A stretch of 64,000 nucleotides of DNA from Capra hircus (taxonomy: Eukaryota > Chordata > Mammalia > Artiodactyla > Bovidae): contig NW_017189517.1 of the NCBI RefSeq assembly GCF_001704415.2, forward strand, positions 6,335,167-6,399,166, in the 5' to 3' direction. Numbering within the stretch: the first letter of the stretch is position 1; every line of letters begins with the position of its first letter. Below the pieces are notes generated by a model. That model was not told the DNA's origin, ran no database searches, and saw only the letters and a list, made by a program, of their open reading frames with translations. Below, in pieces: positions 22,769-35,309 of this stretch. Made by a program: the position numbers and the translations under genes.

Positions 22769-23004
22769 TACTTTGGCCACCTCATGTGAAGAGTTGACTC
22801 ATCAGAAAAGACTGATGCTGGGAGGGACGGGGGCAGGAGGAGAAGGGGATGACAGAGGATGAGATGGCTGGATGGCATCACTGACTTGATAGACTCGAGT
22901 CTGAGTGAACTCTGGGAGTTGGTGATGGACAGGGAGGCCTGGCATGCTGTAGTTCATGGGATGGCAAAGAATCAGACACGACTGAGTGACTGAACTGAAC
23001 TGAA
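22769..23004 (+). mobile_element. Short BovB 3' fragment (~236 bp)
   Basis: Starts 'tactttggccacctcatgtg' and ends with the BovB tail 'tgactgaactgaactgaa'. It is truncated at the same internal point as two other copies in this window and splits a Tigger relic. No clear TSD. Confidence 0.9.
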
Positions 23005-23290
23005 GTGTGGAGATGTTGCAATTCAAAAGATGAAGATACCCCTAAATTAGAGATTCCAGCAAAAACTTACACATTAAAGGAAATCTTAGAGATATTTTAC
23101 AACATTGAAAGTGTGAAGAATAAAATGTTGGAAGCTAACCCAAATTTAGGACTATGACAATCCGCCAAAGCTCGTTTCATATCTTAAGTTGTATGCCAAG
23201 AAGAAACAGGCAAGTACTACTCAAACTACTCTTGATAAATCTTTACAAAGAAATAAAACACTATAACACTCAAAGTTTTTAACTTTTAAG
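23005..23290 (+). pseudogene. Tigger transposase C-terminal relic
   Basis: One frame reads TLKEILEIFYNIESVKNKML then EANPN before a stop. After a frameshift another reads YAKKKQASTTQTTLDKSLQ. These two blocks, in this order and spacing, match my memory of the C-terminal tail of Tigger (pogo superfamily) transposases. The DDE catalytic domain is not present. Many stops; no host function is suggested. Confidence 0.6.
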
Positions 23291-24222
23291 TTAAAGTATA
23301 CTCAATATACATAACTTTTGCTGCTTTTTAGTCCCTTATTTATTAAAAACAATAAGAGAATACTTCAGTATTTTGACAAAAAAATTTAAATGCAATCAAT
23401 TCTCCCCCATTGATTACTAAGATCATTTTGCAAAGTTTCAGCTTGCACTGTCATTTTTACAGTTCTGCATTAATGTGAGAAATGATGACTGTCTATACTT
23501 AGCTAGCTTTTACTTGGTCAGCAATACTTTACATTTAATTTACCCACTCAAAATTTTGATACGGTTTCTGCCTCTTGACTGAGCATTGACTGACTGATCA
23601 AATGAGTATGAAAGTGTTCACTGTAAAGTTCTCTCATCTTCGCTGTATGTTTGGAAAATATTTTAAATAAAATGATAGAAAAATCAGACAAATATTACCT
23701 TATACTTCCTGATAAGTAAGAAGAATGAAGGAAAATTATCTTATGTAATGAAAAACAACACTATTTTTAGACAATACAAACAGGGAGAGTGGTGAGTTTA
23801 TCAGAAGCAAATTAATATAAGGCTATAACCTCATGCCAAACATTCAAAAAGTCATGGCCAATGGAGGGGGAAAGATCCTCATATTCTAGGATGATGCAGC
23901 AAGGAATTACACCAACCACTGCATGCAGAGGTATTTCTAATGGAAAGGGTATTAATAAAAGCCTGAAAAGTGTTTCTAATACCTATCATCTGGTCAGAAT
24001 CAGATTGATGAGATGAATTGACAGCACAGAAGAAAGTCAAGACTGAACTCTTCAGAGCAGAAGCCGTTACTTACTGCCTTCAGGAATTCTTCAGTCATTC
24101 AGACAAGGGGGAAAAGGGCACTTACAAAAGAGAAAGAAATACATCAGACTGGCCTTGGATTTCTCTATAGCACTGAACAATATGAAGGGGTCTTATAAAA
24201 ATGACTCAATGACGAAATTTTG
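23291..24222. other. Mostly single-copy; may hold the Tigger 3' end
   Basis: The first ~100 bp could be the Tigger 3' flank. The rest is AT-rich without open frames. A stretch near 24130-24230 faintly resembles old L1 sequence but is too diverged to assign. Confidence 0.45.
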
Positions 24223-24230
24223 CCAGACAA

Positions 24231-24785
24231 AATAAAGTACAAAATGGAGTACAAAATGAAGCAGGGCAAAGGCTAATAGAGTTTTGCCAAGAGAATGCAC
24301 AGGTCATAGCAAACACCCTCTTCCAACAACACAAGAGAATACTCTACATACGGACAACATCAAGACAGTCAATACCAAAATCAGACTGATTATATTCTTT
24401 GCAGCTGAAGATGGAGAAACTCTGGACAGTCAGGAAAAATAGAACTGGGAGCTGACTGTGGCTCAGATCATGAACTCCTCAGTGCAAACTTCAAACTTAT
24501 ACTGAAGAAAGTATGGAAAATCACTAGACCATTCAGGTATGGCCTAAATTAAAGCCCTTATGATTATACAGTGGAAGTGACAAAGAGATTCAAGTAATTA
24601 GATTTGATAGAGTACCTGAAAAACTATGGACAGAGGTTTGGGACACTATACAGGAGTCAGTGATCAAGACCATCCCAAGAAAAAGAAATGCAAAAAGGCA
24701 AAATGGTTGTTTGAGGAGGCCTTACAAATAGCTGAGAAGAGAAGAGAAGAGAAGATAAAGGCAAAGGAGAAAAGAAAAGATATCT
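24231..24785 (+). mobile_element. BovB LINE, 5' segment before the L1 insertion
   Basis: Covers the C-terminal part of the endonuclease domain ('gaagcagggcaaaggctaat', 'agactgattatattctttgc', 'gctcagatcatgaactcctc', encoding the SDH motif) and the linker. The 5' start is truncated downstream of the GDWN motif. Interrupted by L1 at 24786; it resumes after the right TSD. Possible 8-bp BovB TSD ccagacaa at 24223-24230 and 29218-29225. Confidence 0.9.
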
Positions 24786-27390
24786 ATTAACAAAATCCTA
24801 GCAAACAGAATCCAACAACATGTTAAAAAAGATCATACATCATGACCAAGTGGGCTTTATCCCAGGGATGCAAGGATTCTTTAATATCCACAAATCAATC
24901 AATGTAATATACCACATTAAAAAAAATTGAAACATAAACTCCATGATTATCTCAATAGATGCAGAGAAAGCCTTTGGCAAAATTCAACATCCATTTATGA
25001 TAAAATCCCTCTAAAAGCAGGCATAGAAGGAACATACCTCAACATAATAAAAGCCATATATGATAAACCCACAGCAAACATTATCTTCAGTGGTGAAAAA
25101 ATGAAGGCATTTCCCCTAAAGTCAGGAACAAGACAAGGGTGCCTACTCTCACAAACTATTCAACATAGTTTAGGAAATTTTAGCCACAGCAATCAAAGAA
25201 TAAAAAGAAATAAAAGGAATCCAGATTGGAAAAGAAGAAAAAAACTCTCACTGTTTGCAGATGACATAATCCTCTACATAAAAAACCTTTATACTCCACC
25301 AGAAAATTACTAGAGCTAATCAATGAATACAGTAAAGTTGCAGGATATAAAATTAACGTACAGTAATCCCTTGCGATCCTATGTGTATTCCTGTACACTA
25401 ACAATGTGTATTGTATTCCCTTGCATTCCTAGTGTATTCCTACACACTAACAATGAGAAAACAGAAAGAAAAATTAAGGAAACAATTCCATTCATGATTG
25501 CATAAAAAAAAAAGAATAGAATACTTGGGAATATACCTAAAGAAATAAAAGACCTATATACAGAAAACTATAACACACTGATGGAGGAAATCAAAGAGGA
25601 CACAAATACATGGAGAAATATACCGTGTTCATGGATTGGAAGAATCAATATAGTGAAAAATGAGTATACTACCCAAAGCAATCTATACATTCAATGCAAT
25701 CCCTATCAAGCTACCAACGGTATTTTTCACAGAACTAGAACAAATGATTTCACAGTTTGTATGGAAACACAAAAAACCTCGAGTAGCCAAAGCAATCTGG
25801 AGAAAGAAGAATGGACCTGGAGGAATCAATCTGCCTGACTTCAGGCTCTACTACAAAGCCACAGTCATCAAGACAGCATGGTACTGACACAAAGACAGAA
25901 ATATAGATTAATGGAACAAAATAGAAAGCCCAGAAAGCCCAGAGATAAATCCACACACCTATGGACACCTTATCTTTGACAAAGAGGCAAATATATACAA
26001 TGGAGAAAAAACAATCTCTCTAACAAGTGGTGCTGGGAAAACTGGTCAACCACTTGTAAAAGAATAAAATTAGAACATTTTCTAACACCATACAGGAAAA
26101 GAAATTTAAAATGGATTAAAAGATCTAAAGTTAAGACCAGAAACTATAAAACTCCTAGAAGAAAACAAAGGCAAAACACTCTGCAACATAAATCACAGCA
26201 GGATCCTCTATGACTCACCTCCCAGAGTAATGGAAATAAAAGCAAAAATAAACAAATGGGACCTAATTAAACTTAAAAGCTTTTGCACAATGAAGGAAAC
26301 TATAAGCAAGGTCAAAAGACAGCCTTCAGAATGGGAGAAAATAATAGCAAATAAAGCAACTGACAAAGAATTAATCTCAAAAATACACAAGCAATTCCTG
26401 CAGCTCAATTCCAGAAAAATAAATGACCCAATAAAAAATGGGCCAAAGAACTAAACAGTCATTTCTCCAAAGAAGACATACAGATGGCTAACAATCACAT
26501 GAAAAGATACTCCACATGACTCACTATCAGAGAAATGCAAATCAAAACCACAGTGAGGTACCATTTCACACCAGTCAGAATGGCTGTGATCCAAAAGTCT
26601 ACAAACTAAGTGCTAGCGAGGGTGTGGAGAAAAGGGAACCCTTTTACACTGTTGGTGGGAAAGCAAACTAGTTCAGCCACTATGGAGAACAGTGTGGAGA
26701 TTCCTTAAAAACCTGGAAATAGAACTGTCATATGACCCAGCAATCCCGCTGCTGGGCATACACACCGAGGAAACCAGAATTGAAAGAGACACGTGTACCC
26801 CAATGTTCATCACAACACTGTTTACAATAGCCAGGACATGGAAGCAACATAGATGTCCATCAGCAGACGAATGGAAAAGAAAGCTGTGGTACATATACAC
26901 AATGGAATATTACTCAGCCATTAAAAAGGATACATTTGAATCAGTTCTAATGAGGTGGATGAAAGTGGAGCCTATTATACAGAGTGAAGTAAGCCAGAAA
27001 GAAAAACACCAACACAGTATACTAACACATATATATGGAATTTAGAAAGATGGTAATGATGACCCTATATGTGAGACAGCACAGATGTATAGAACAGTCT
27101 TTTGGACTCTGTGGGAGAAGGCGAGGGTGGGATTATTTGAGAGAATAGCATTGAAACATGTATACTATCATATGTGAAACAGATCGCCAGTACAGGTTCG
27201 ATGCATGAGACAGGGTGCTCAGGGTGCACTGGGATGACCCTGAGGGATGTGATGGGGAGGGAGGCGGAGGGGGGAGAATTTTGGGATGAGGAACACATGT
27301 ACACCCATGGCTGATTTATGTCAATGTATGGCAAAAACCACAATAATATTTTAAGTAATTAGCCTCCAATTAAAATAAATAATTTTTTTA
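24786..27390 (+). mobile_element. Ruminant L1, 5' truncated, inserted in BovB
   Basis: Begins inside the ORF2 RT domain ('aacagaatccaacaacatgt', 'accaagtgggctttatccca') and runs to the 3' UTR and A-rich tail. RT motif C (FADD) is at about 25254-25265, in the block LSLFADDIILYIKN. A 16-bp TSD with one mismatch flanks it (24770-24785 and 27391-27406). Frameshifts split ORF2 into several short frames, so it is inactive. Confidence 0.95.
26692..27045 (+). pseudogene. L1 ORF2 C-terminal fragment
   Basis: A 117-codon open stretch reads MWRFLKNLEIELSYDPAIPL, then GIHTEETRIERDTCTPMFI, then YTMEYYSAIKKDTFESVL. This is the conserved C-terminal end of L1 ORF2p, followed by the natural stop before the 3' UTR. 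A relic of the L1 at 24786-27390. Confidence 0.85.
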
Positions 27391-27406
27391 AAAAGAAAAT
27401 ATATCT

Positions 27407-29217
27407 ACATTTGAATGCAAAGTTCCAAAGAATAGCAGGAGAGATAAGAAAGCCTTCCTAAGTCATCAATGCAAAACAATAGAGGAAAACAATAGAGTAG
27501 AAAAGACTATAGATCTCTTCAAGAAAACTAGAGAAACCAAGGGAATATTTCGTGCAAAGATGGGCACAATAAAGGACAGAAACAGTATGGACCTAACAGA
27601 GGCAGAAGATGTTAAGAAAAGGTGGGGAAAATACACAAAAGAACTATACAATAAAGAACATAACGACCAAGATTACCACCATGGTGTGATTACCCACCAA
27701 TAGAGCCAGACATCCTGGAGTGTGGAGTCAGGTGGGCCTTAGGAAGCATCACTGCGAACAAAGCTAGTAGAGGTAATGGAATTCCAGCTAAACTATTTCA
27801 AATCCTAAAAGAAGATGCTGTTAAAGTGCTTCATTCTATACACCAGCAAATTTGGAAAACTCAGCAGTGGTCAAGGATTGGTAAAGATCAGTTTTCATTC
27901 CAATCCCAAAAGAAAGCAATGCCAAAAAATGCTGAAACTACTGCGCAATTGAACTCATCTCACACACTAGCAAAGTAATGCTCAATGTACTCCAAGTGAG
28001 GCTTCAAGAGTACATGAACCAAGAACTTCCAGATGTTCAAGTTGGATTTATAAAAGGCAGAGGAACCAGAGCTCAAATTGCCAACATCCATTGGATTATC
28101 AAAAAAGCAAGAGAGTTCCAGAAAAACATCTACTTCTGTTTTATTGACTAGGCCAAAGCCTTTATTGTGTGGAACACAACAAACTGTAGAAAATTCTTAA
28201 AGAGATGGAATACTAGACCACCTGACTTGCCTCCTGAGAAATCTATATGCAGGTCAAGAAGCAACAGCAACACCCAGACATGAAACAGCAGACTGGTTCC
28301 ATGTTGGGAAAAGAGTATGTCAAGACTGTATACTGTCACCATGTTCATTTAACTTATAAGCAGAGTACATCATGCAAAATGCCAGGCTGGATGAAGCATA
28401 GCTGGAATCAAGATTGCTGGGAGAAATATCAATAACCTCAGATAAGCAGATGACACCACCCTTATGGCAGAAAGTGAAGTGGAACTGAAGAGCTTCTTGA
28501 TGAAAGTGAAAGAGGAGAGTGAAAAAACTGCCTTAAAACTCAACATTCAGAAAACTAAGATCATGGCATACAGTACCACCTTCATAGATGGGGAAACAAT
28601 GGAAACAGTGTCAGACTTTATTTTCTTGGGCTCCAAAATCACTACAGTTTATGACTGCAGCATGAAATTAAAAGACGCTTGCTCCTTAGAAGAAAAGCTA
28701 TGCCAAATCTAGACAGCATGTTAAAAATCAGAGACATTACTTTGCCGACAAAGGTCTATATAGTCAAAGCTATAGTTTTTCTCACACCCATGTGTGGATG
28801 TGAGATTTGGACCATAAAGAAAGCTGAGCACTGAAGAATTGATGCTTTTGAACTGTGGTGCTGGAGAAGACTCTTGAGAGTCCCTTGGACTGCAAGGAGA
28901 TCAAACCAGTCCATCCTAAAGGAAATCAGTCCTGAATATACATTGGAGGGACTGGTGCTGACTCAGAAGCTTCAATACCTTGGCCATCTGATGTGAAGAA
29001 CTGACTCATTGGCAAAGACCCTGATTCTGGAAAATATTGAAGGCAGGAGGAGAAGGGAAAAACAGGATGAAATGATTGGATGGCATCACCAAGTCGATGG
29101 ACATAAGTTTGAGCAAGCTCCAGGAATTGGTGATGGACAGTGAAGCGTAGTGTGCTGCATTCTATGGGGTCATAAAGATTCAGACATGAATGAGCAACTG
29201 AAATGACCTAAACTAAA
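27407..29217 (+). mobile_element. BovB LINE, 3' segment after the L1 insertion
   Basis: Resumes at 'catttgaatgcaaagttcca' and includes the linker, the RT domain and the 3' tail ('gagcaactgaaatgacctaa'). The YADD region near 28445 is damaged (GCA changed to GCAG). Frameshifts and stops throughout. Confidence 0.93.
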
Positions 29218-29225
29218 CCAGACAA

Positions 29226-29769
29226 CAGATGTTGTGAGAGAAGTTGTGGTAAAAGGAAGCATAATAGTCAATTTAAGAAGATAGTAGAATCATTTCTGCA
29301 ATCCTGAGAAGGGGGACAAATGGCATATGATTTTATAATCTGTCAAGTTGCCCTTTGTGTATAAAGGTAAAAGGCTTCTTCAAGCATGTACACATTCAAG
29401 GACCAACATGAGCCCTACCTGAAAACATTACTTCATAATGCAGTCAACTAAGAGATTAATTCAAATATAGAATTAGGGATAGAAAAGCTTTGGCTAAAAA
29501 AACTAATGGTAAGCACCGAATGCTTTTAAATAGAGAACTAAAACTAAACCGTTATGGAAATTAGGATTTTAGAAGTCAATTTAAATGCTAATAGCCTTGA
29601 AAAAATAAAAATAAGTAACAAGTACTGTCTAAAAATCTCCCATGGAGTTTAAAAAAATTAAAAGTGTTTGAATTATTTTTTTTTTTTTGCTTAACCTTGA
29701 CAACTTTTTTCAATTTTCCTCTGGCTTCTACTAAATTCAAGTAGACTTCAATGTACTCTTTCTCATAAA
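29226..29769. other. No recognisable feature
   Basis: AT-rich sequence with a T-run near 29672-29688. Nothing else recognised. Confidence 0.5.
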
Positions 29770-29985
29770 TTTTTATTTTATATTGGAGCATAGTTGATTA
29801 ACAATGTTGTGTTAGTTTCAGGTATACAGCAAAATGATTCAGTTATACATATACATATATCTATTCTTTTTCAAATTCTGTTCCCATTTAGGTTAATAAA
29901 GATTATTGAGCAGATTTACCTGTGCTATACAGTATTTGTTGGTTATTTTCTTTAAACATAGTGTGTCAATGTATAACTTTAAATT
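29770..29985 (-). mobile_element. L1 3' end fragment
   Basis: Antisense L1 3' UTR: 'tattggagcatagttgatta', 'acaatgttgtgttagtttca', 'ggtatacagcaaaatgattc', 'ctgtgctatacagtatttgt'. Confidence 0.75.
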
Positions 29986-31431
29986 TAAAATGAATACAGT
30001 ATAATCCCATTTTTATAAAACTACTTCATGAATCTATCCAGCTGTTCAGCCACTTGTATATTTGCATAAAGAAAGGTATGGAATGATATTCACTAACGTT
30101 ACCAGTGGTTGTCTCTGGGTAATAGACTTTGAGGTGACTTCTCCATTTGTTGTACTTCTGCATTGCTTGGTTTATTTTAAATAGACAAGTGTTTACTGAA
30201 AAACTAGTCATTTGAAAGTAAAATCATAAGGTTAGGATTGCTAACCTGGTAAAATATCAATAAATAAAAGTAAAGAGGAATGTTTAAACTTCAGAAAACC
30301 TAGTACAACCAAACATCAACAAATAATTCAGGTATGGATTATAAACCATTCTCATCAACTCACAAAAAAATTATTGGACCCTACAGACAAGGTAATAGTT
30401 GGCCAATGTAGCCATTAGGTTTGAAAAAGTAAAGAAATTCCATTTCTCTTTAATTTATCTTATAAACTAGAATTTTAGAAAATTAAAAATTTTCCTCATC
30501 CAAAGTAGTAAAAACTTATTTTATTGCTGTCATATTTAAGTAGTTATAGAATGTTATTAATCAATATTTGCAATTTATAATTGTTAACAAATTCTAGTCA
30601 AAATGGCAAATGGAAAAGCTAAAGCTTTAATAATCTTATGTTCCTCTGTAACAGTATTTTATATTCAATCAAGCAAAATGTGTTAGTTTACTTCCTATCT
30701 ATTTTTCAAGAAAAATCTTATTTTAAATCATTAAAGATCTGTGACCTTCAGTGTTAATGTCATGCATTTCCATGCCCAGAGATTTTTGTCTATGTGTTTT
30801 TATTCATTCATTTGCTAAATAATTTCTGTGGAGTCATCTAAATGTGGGCAAATCAGAAAACTTCAGGGCATGATTATGCCCAGTTTCAGCAATTACTTTT
30901 GGCAAATGGTGCTGGCTTTTCACAATAGTTTTCAAACATCTAGTAAGTAATTGCTTGTAACTGTGTCATTGTCTGACAGTGAAATGAAAGAACAGGCACT
31001 GCAGTGCTGCTGAACCCCTCCATTTGTACTGTACTGAAAAGCTTTCCAGCCACATAATTCCTCTTGACTGTCATGCTATGGAAATTGCAGGGGGTTGCTG
31101 TAATATAGGCTTTTAACTTATGAAAAAGAACCGAGAGGAAAAAAGTAATGAAATTACACAAATTAGCCTGGCAGTCAAATTCTGTTTCTCCTCTTTCCTG
31201 ACAAGACCTGATAATGGAAGGGTCCACCACCTTTTTTAGCATCTTAATTACTTAGATGCCATAATTTCAATCTCCTCAACTGGTACACTATTAAAAGATT
31301 CTCTCACCTCTAGCAGTAATCACTAGGTTCAAAAGCTACTGTGCCTTTCTGATTATTTTCAAGAAATAGATGTAAAACAAACCATCTGAGAAGGTGATTT
31401 TTCAAGCCGTGCACTCTGGATCATTTGTTTG
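29986..31431. other. Mostly single-copy sequence
   Basis: About 1.4 kb without genes. The stretch 30040-30200 ('tatggaatgatattcactaa', 'ccagtggttgtctctgggta') looks like a common ancient interspersed repeat, but I cannot name it. A 100-codon minus-strand frame at 30940-31242 shows no domain. Confidence 0.45.
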
Positions 31432-31680
31432 TTCACTCACTGATCAAATATTTATTGAGCACCTACTATATATTCAAAGTACTGGTCTAGTTACTAGGGA
31501 TATAAGGATAGAGAAGATAGATAAGGGTCTTACTTTCAAAAAACCTACATTTGGCTAGGGATAGGTAAACAATTGACTATATAATATGCCAGATTATGTT
31601 TAGTATTATGAAAAATAAGGCAGGATAAGGGGCTTAGAGAGAGACTATTGTGTGGACAGAGGTATTCAGAGATATGCCAA
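31432..31680 (-). mobile_element. L2 LINE 3' end
   Basis: Antisense L2 3' end: 'aatatttattgagcacctac', 'gtactggtctagttactagg', 'aataaggcaggataaggggc', 'ttagagagagactattg'. Confidence 0.75.
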
Positions 31681-31966
31681 ATATGGAAAGGACAAAAAAG
31701 CAATTTATTACAAACTATTTTAAAAGATTTCTTAATGACATACTGGAAATTGTCCCCTGTTGAGACAAGACCTTCCAATCATATTCCTTCCATGTTCTCT
31801 TTATTCAAAGTGATCTCTTTCCTCAGAATTTGTATGGTATTCACTTAAAAGCTTTGACTGGTGCTTTATAGAACAGTTGTTTCTGTACAGCTAACCTCCC
31901 CTGCCTAATAGGAATCACTCTTACATCAAGGTGTGTGTTTTATTCATCTGGGTATCTGTTAGGGGT
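31681..31966. other. No recognisable feature
   Basis: Single-copy-looking sequence between L2 and a MaLR LTR. Confidence 0.5.
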
Positions 31967-32441
31967 TACATCATATCCCCTAAAAGATATGCTGAAATCT
32001 TAATCCCTACTAACTCATAATGTGACTTCACTTGGAAACAGAGTTTTTAGAGAGGTAATCAAAATGAAATCACTACAGTGGACCATAATCCATGACTGGT
32101 GTTATTACACAAAAGAGAAATTTGGACACAGAAATAGATATCCACATAGGAAGGACTGTGTGAAACACAAAGGAAGAATGACATGTGAAGACTGAAGACT
32201 GGAGTAATGCATCTATAAGCCAAGGAATGGCAAAAATTTTCAGTAAAACACCAGAAATGAAGGAAGAAAGTAAGGACACTCCCCTAGGACCTTCAAAAGC
32301 AGTACAGTCATGCTAATACCTTGATTTTGGACTTTAAGCCTCCAAAACTGTAAGACAATAAATTTCTATTGTTTCAAGCTAACCGGTTTGCTGTACAGTT
32401 CTTTGTCACATCAGACCCAGCAAACTGAAATAGTGTCAGTC
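31967..32441 (+). mobile_element. MaLR-type LTR (MLT1-like), nearly full length
   Basis: Starts 'tgttaggggttacatcatat' and continues 'gctgaaatcttaatccctac', 'cataatgtgacttcacttgg', 'gaggtaatcaaaatgaaatc', 'accttgattttggactttaa', 'gcctccaaaactgtaagaca' with an 'aataaa' signal. This is the full block order of a MaLR LTR of about 475 bp. No internal sequence or partner LTR is adjacent, so it is a solo LTR. Confidence 0.75.
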
Positions 32442-33086
32442 TAAGGGCTTAAGAAAGATGGTGAATATGTGATGAATAAATAAATGAAGTCTTTATAAAT
32501 AATAAATTTTGTGTGCACTTTACAAGTGAAGAAACTTAGGCATATCTATAATTGAACTACTTATGTGACACACGGTATGAATTTGGTTGACCTTCAAAAC
32601 TCAGGTATTTCTTTAATAGAGAAGTAAGGTTTTGTGATAGAGTCCCTTTTCCTTAATAGACACCATTCCTTTAATTTTCTATAGTTTAGTGCAGCAAATG
32701 GTATGCGTGTAAGAGCTCTACCTTGCTAAAGGAGAATAAATAGAGATCAAAAATCAGAGTTGATTACTTGGAAATCACCTCACAAGTCAGGTCACATAGA
32801 GAATCAAGCCTCAGAGCCTGGCTGAAAGTGTAATACTACAAACTGATTTTTCAGGCTAGAAAGCATAAGTGCAAAAACCCAGCCCTTCCCAAAGTAGATT
32901 ATGAGTAATTCAGTTTCAAACATTTACCCAAAAACAAATGAGCTGGAATGAACTCTATTGGAATCTGAGTATTGTGCTTCTCAAAAAAGGCAAACAACTG
33001 ATTCATTCAACCTTAGTACCACTTAGATCATGCTTAGTATCTAGAAATAGTAAACCAGCACAAGCCCAAATGACATTAGGGAGTTA
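32442..33086. other. No recognisable feature
   Basis: AT-rich single-copy-looking sequence. No coding signal. Confidence 0.5.
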
Positions 33087-34397
33087 ATGCTGTCCTTCAG
33101 TTGCTAAGTCCTGTCACACTCTGCAACTTCAGGGACTGCAGCACTCCAGGCTTCTCTGTCCTTCACTATCTCCTGAGTTTGCTCAAACCCATGTCCATTA
33201 AATTGGTGATGTCATCCAACCATCTCATCCTCTGTTGTCCACTACTCCTCCTGCCCTCAATCTTTCCCAGCATCAGGGTCTTTTCAATGAGTTGACTCTC
33301 CACATCAAGTGGCCAAAGTACTGGAGCTTCAGCTTCAGCATCAGTCCTTCCAATGAATATTCACGACTGATTTTATTTAGGGCTAACTAGTTTGATCTCC
33401 TTGCAGTCCAAGGGACTCTCAAGAGTCTTCTCCAGCACCACACTTCGAAAGCATCAATTCTTGCACTCAGCCTTCTTTATGGTCCGACTGTCAAATCCGT
33501 ACATGTCTACTGGAAAAACATAACTGTGACTATACAGACATTTGTCAGCAAAGTGATGTCTCTGCTTTTTAATATGCTATCTAGGTTGGTCATAACTTTT
33601 CTTCCAAGGAGCAAGTGTCTTTTAATCTCGTGACTGCAGTCACCATCCACAGTGATTTTTGAGCCCAAGAAAATAAAATTTGTCACTGTTTCCACTGTTT
33701 CCCCATCTATTTGCCATGAATTGATGGGACTGGATGCCATGATCTTAGTTTTTTTAATGTTGTTTTAAACTAGCTTTTTCATTCTCCTCTTTCACCCTCA
33801 TCAGGAGGCTCTTTAGTTCTTCTTTGCTTTCTGCCATTAGAGTGGTATCATCTGCCTATCTGAAGTTGTTGATATTTCTCCCAGCAATCTTGATTCCAGC
33901 TTGTGAGTCATCCAGCCCAGCATTTTACATAACATACTCTGCATAGAAGTTAAACAAGGGGCGTGACAATATATAGCCTTGACATACTCCTTTCCCAATT
34001 TGGAACCAGTCTGCTGCTCCATGTCCAGTTGTGTTGCTTCTTGACCTGCATACATGTTTCTCAGGAGTCAGGTAAGGTGGTCTGGTATTCCCATCTCTTG
34101 AAGAATTTTCCAGTCTGTTGTGATCCACATAGTCAAAGGCTTTAGCATAGTCAATGAAGCAGAGGTAGATGCTTTTCAGGAATTCTCTTGCTTTTTTTGT
34201 GATCCAACGGAAGTTGGCAATTTGATCTCTGGTTCCTCTGCCTTTTCGAAATCCAGCTTGTACATCTGGAAGTTCTCAGTTCACATACTGTTGAAGCCTA
34301 GGTCTTGAAAGATTTTGAGTATTATCTTGCTAGCATGTGAAATAAGTGCAATTGTACCACAGTTTGACCATTCTTTGGCATTACCTTTCTTTGGGAA
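33087..34397 (-). mobile_element. BovB LINE 3' part
   Basis: The 3' tail is on the left ('tccttcagttgctaagtcct'). The copy spans the C-terminal region and the RT domain and is 5' truncated near 34397, within the 'FIPIPKK' region. More diverged than neighbouring BovB copies; broken by stops and frameshifts. Confidence 0.92.
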
Positions 34398-34439
34398 GTC
34401 AATGTACTATAATACTAAAAATTATGGAATTTGGGGGGT

Positions 34440-35086
34440 TTCCCAGCTTTAAGATATAATTGACAAATAAATTTATTCATATTAAAGATATACAACTTGA
34501 TATTTTGACATCCAAACACATTGTTAATGTTTGCCACAATCAAGCTAATTTGCATATTTCTAACTACAGTCACCATGCTGTACACGAAGTCTCCAAAACT
34601 AATTTATCCTACATATTTCAAACTTTGTACTATTTGATCAACATTTCCCCATATTTCCTTCCCTGAGTCCCATGTAATTATCATTTTATGGCTCTGAGGG
34701 TCCAGCTTTGCAGATTCCACATTTAAGTGAGATCAAGTAGCATTTGTCTTTCTGTGTCTGCCTTATTTCACTTAGCTTAATATTCTCCAGGTTTATCCAT
34801 GTTTTCACAAACGGCAGGATCTCCTTTATCTTTATGAATAAATAATTTCCATTGTATAGCTATACTACTTTTCTATTCTCAATTTATCCTTTCATGGACA
34901 TTTAGGTTGTTTTCATGTTTTGGTTATTGTGAATAATGCTGACATGAATATGGGAATGCCAAATATCTCTTTGAGACATGAACTTCACTTCCTTTGGGTG
35001 TATACCCAGAAGTGAGATTGTGAATCATAAAAAAGTTCTATTTTCAGTTTTTTGAGAAATTCCCACACTATTTTCCATGTCTGTTC
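34440..35086 (-). mobile_element. Old L1, 3' part (segment 1 of a long split element)
   Basis: Antisense L1 with the 3' UTR to the left: 'agctttaagatataattgac', 'caccatgctgtacacgaagt', 'atttcacttagcttaatatt', 'gggtgtatacccagaagtga'. It resumes at 35310 after a SINE. Confidence 0.8.
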
Positions 35087-35093
35087 CAATTTA

Positions 35094-35309
35094 TAGGCTT
35101 CCCTGGTGGCACAGTGGTAAAGAATCTACTTGCCAATGCAAGAGACATGGGTTTGAGCCTGGGTCAGGGAGTTCTCCCAAAGAAAGAAATGGCAACCCAC
35201 TCCAATATTCTTGCCTGGGAAATCCCTTGCACAGAGGAGACTGGCAGACTATAGGCCATAGGGTCACATAGAGTTGGTCACAACTTAGAGACTAAACAAC
35301 AACAACCAT
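35094..35309 (+). mobile_element. Bov-tA SINE with TSD, inserted in old L1
   Basis: Head 'aggcttccctggtggcacag', tail ending in (AAC)n. The 7-bp repeat caattta lies at 35087-35093 and 35310-35316, and the L1 reads continuously across when the SINE is removed. Confidence 0.93.
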
